Under the pieces are notes generated by a model. The model saw only the letters and a program-made list of their open reading frames with translations, was not told the DNA's origin and made no database searches. A stretch of DNA of 33,841 bases from Burkholderiaceae bacterium (GTDB taxonomy: Bacteria; Pseudomonadota; Gammaproteobacteria; Burkholderiales; Burkholderiaceae_C): NCBI GenBank assembly GCA_016790175.1, contig JAEUPI010000169.1, positions 1 through 33,841 of the forward strand. Reading direction: 5' to 3'. The position numbers and the translations under genes are program-made. Below are positions 32,492-33,841 of the stretch, piece after piece; position 1 is the stretch's first letter; each line of letters opens with the position of its first letter.

Positions 32492-33841
32492 ATGTCCGTC
32501 CACTTCAAGCGTCGCCATGCCGCGGCCCCGTTGATGGGTGCGGCGCTGCTTGGTGCCTGCAGCGTGCCGGGCCCCGTCACGGGCGGCGGGCCGGCCCGTC
32601 CGTCCGCACAGGCGCAGGCGGCAGCGGCCTGTCCGGCCCTCGTGCAGCAGGCGCTGCCGGGCGTGCGTGTCACCGCGGCCGTGCTGGTGGCCGGCGGCAC
32701 CGAGAAGCCCAGGCTGCCCAATGGCCAGGACGCGACCGACGTGGCGCTGCCCGAGCATTGCAAGGTGCAGGGCCGCATCGACGAGCGCACCGGCGCCGAT
32801 GGCAAGCCGTATCACACCGGCTTCGAACTGCGCCTGCCCAGTGCCTGGAACGGACGCTTCTTCTACCAGGGCGGCGGCGGCAACGACGGCATCATCAATC
32901 CCGCCATCGGCCGCAACACCGGCGCCACGGGCTTCCGCGACAACGGGCTCACGCGCGGTTTCGCGGTCGTGACCACCGATGCCGGCCACCAGAGCCCGAC
33001 GCCGGAGTTCGGGCTCGACCCGCAGGCGCGCGTCGAGCATGCGTATCGCGCGCACGAGCGCACCGCGCTGACGGCCAAATCCTTGGTGGCTGCGTACTAC
33101 GGTCGCCCGGCCGACCGCAGCTACTTCCTCGGCTGCTCCGGCGGCGGACGCCAGGGCATGATGTTCACGCAGCGCTTTCCCGGCTTCTTCGATGGCGTGG
33201 TCGCCAGCGCGCCGGCGATGCGGGTCAGCGAAGGCGCGACGATCGCCGCCGCCTGGACGGTGCAGAAGTTCATGGCCGTCGCGCCGAACGGCGCCGATGG
33301 CAAGCCGGTGCTTGCCAACGCCTTCTCCAATGCGAACCTCCAGCGCGTCGCACGCGGCGTGCTCGACGCCTGCGATGCCGCGGACGGCCTGGCCGATGGC
33401 TTGGTGCAGGACATGGCCACCTGCAAGCCCGACCCAGCCGCCTGGTCATGCCCGGCCGGCGGCGAAGGCTGCCTGAGCGCGCCGCAAGTGAATGCGCTGC
33501 GCGAGATGATGGCGGGCCCGCGCAACCGCGCCGGGCAGCCGCTGTATTTCGGCTGGCCCTGGGACCCGGGCCTCGCCGCGCCCGACTGGCGCAACTGGAC
33601 GCTCGGCACCGCGCACCAAGGCGCGCCGAACGCGCGGCACATCACGCTGATGGCCGGCGCACTGGGCCACGAGTTCGTGACGCCGCCCGATCCGTCGCTC
33701 TCGACGCTGAACTTCGATTTCGACCGCGACCCGCCACGCATGCAGGCCTTCCACCGCGTCTACGACACCGCCGACGACGTGCAGCTCGCGGGCTTTCGTG
33801 GCCGTGGGGGCAAGCTGATGTTCTTTCACGGCACGGCGGAC
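32492..33841 (+). CDS. Tannase/feruloyl esterase family lipoprotein (3' end outside window)
   Basis: An open frame of 450 codons to the window edge. GAGGAG precedes the ATG. The lipobox LGAC at C23 marks a lipoprotein. Nucleophile Ser216 sits in FLGCSGGGRQGM, preceded by the paired Cys of the CS-D-HC motif, and GAALGHEFVTPP-like and FHGTAD segments follow; the last residue, Asp450, is probably the catalytic acid, so the His and second Cys lie beyond the window. The family hydrolyses esters of gallate, ferulate or related aromatics. The neighbouring regulator, ABM, NIPSNAP and DUF3237 genes may take part in using the product. Confidence 0.9.
   Translation, partial: MSVHFKRRHAAAPLMGAALLGACSVPGPVTGGGPARPSAQAQAAAACPALVQQALPGVRVTAAVLVAGGTEKPRLPNGQDATDVALPEHCKVQGRIDERTGADGKPYHTGFELRLPSAWNGRFFYQGGGGNDGIINPAIGRNTGATGFRDNGLTRGFAVVTTDAGHQSPTPEFGLDPQARVEHAYRAHERTALTAKSLVAAYYGRPADRSYFLGCSGGGRQGMMFTQRFPGFFDGVVASAPAMRVSEGATIAAAWTVQKFMAVAPNGADGKPVLANAFSNANLQRVARGVLDACDAADGLADGLVQDMATCKPDPAAWSCPAGGEGCLSAPQVNALREMMAGPRNRAGQPLYFGWPWDPGLAAPDWRNWTLGTAHQGAPNARHITLMAGALGHEFVTPPDPSLSTLNFDFDRDPPRMQAFHRVYDTADDVQLAGFRGRGGKLMFFHGTAD

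Overview
The window reads as chromosomal DNA of a GC-rich betaproteobacterium, most likely a Burkholderiales member of the Leptothrix/Rubrivivax/Methylibium type. This is inferred from very high G+C with GC-ending codons, TACAAT-type -10 boxes almost touching start codons, and family content such as 3-hydroxybutyrate dehydrogenase, a DUF3734 patatin, a phasin-like protein and class III alcohol dehydrogenase. Genes are densely packed, often with 1-14 bp overlaps. There is no phage, transposase, integrase or CRISPR array.

Layout. (1) 1-3845: a nitrate-type ABC transporter operon on the minus strand (nrtA, nrtB, start of the ATPase) opposite a regulator on the plus strand. Between them lie a perfect sigma-54 promoter and a hairpin-rich leader pointing into nrtA. 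The regulator combines a degenerate receiver, an ANTAR RNA-binding domain and two copies of a nitrate-sensor P-box-like motif. This looks like a one-protein nitrate-responsive antitermination circuit whose domain order is the reverse of NasR. (2) 3853-5313: ECF sigma factor with its RskA-like anti-sigma factor. (3) 5352-8269: purU, an NTF2-like protein, a YheT-type hydrolase and a conserved unknown, all on the plus strand. (4) 8428-9225: membrane-anchored cytochrome c5-type protein with its terminator, then tRNA-Arg(CCG). (5) 9226-10774: a non-coding, inverted-repeat-rich stretch, then a secreted 5-residue-repeat protein and an ADYC-type secreted protein. (6) 10901-17456, mostly minus strand: outer-membrane barrel, a pair made of an MTHFR-like protein and an HTH-methyltransferase fusion, a NUDIX hydrolase (plus strand), then frmA - RlmN-like radical SAM enzyme - ComEA-like protein.

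(7) 17543-20639: RlpA lipoprotein, a TrhA/hemolysin III membrane protein and an NDH-2-like flavoprotein. (8) 20824-26108: bdhA, cupin, MFS transporter, DUF1622, DUF302, phasin-like and patatin genes in one direction, with a polyhydroxybutyrate/lipid flavour. (9) 26130-27798: a fold-type IV aminotransferase with (R)-amine-transaminase-like signatures and an SDR oxidoreductase. (10) 27892-30338: GNAT acetyltransferase and a PhoX phosphatase with a possible Pho box. (11) 30363-33841: ArsR-type regulator, antibiotic-biosynthesis-monooxygenase-like, NIPSNAP and DUF3237 genes on the minus strand, opposite a tannase/feruloyl-esterase-family lipoprotein cut by the window end.

The strongest lead for an undescribed system is region 1. 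Second-tier leads are the repeat-protein/ADYC pair beside the tRNA, the HTH-methyltransferase/MTHFR-like pair, and the DUF3237/NIPSNAP/monooxygenase/tannase cluster. All functional statements are read from sequence motifs and family knowledge; no database search was possible.
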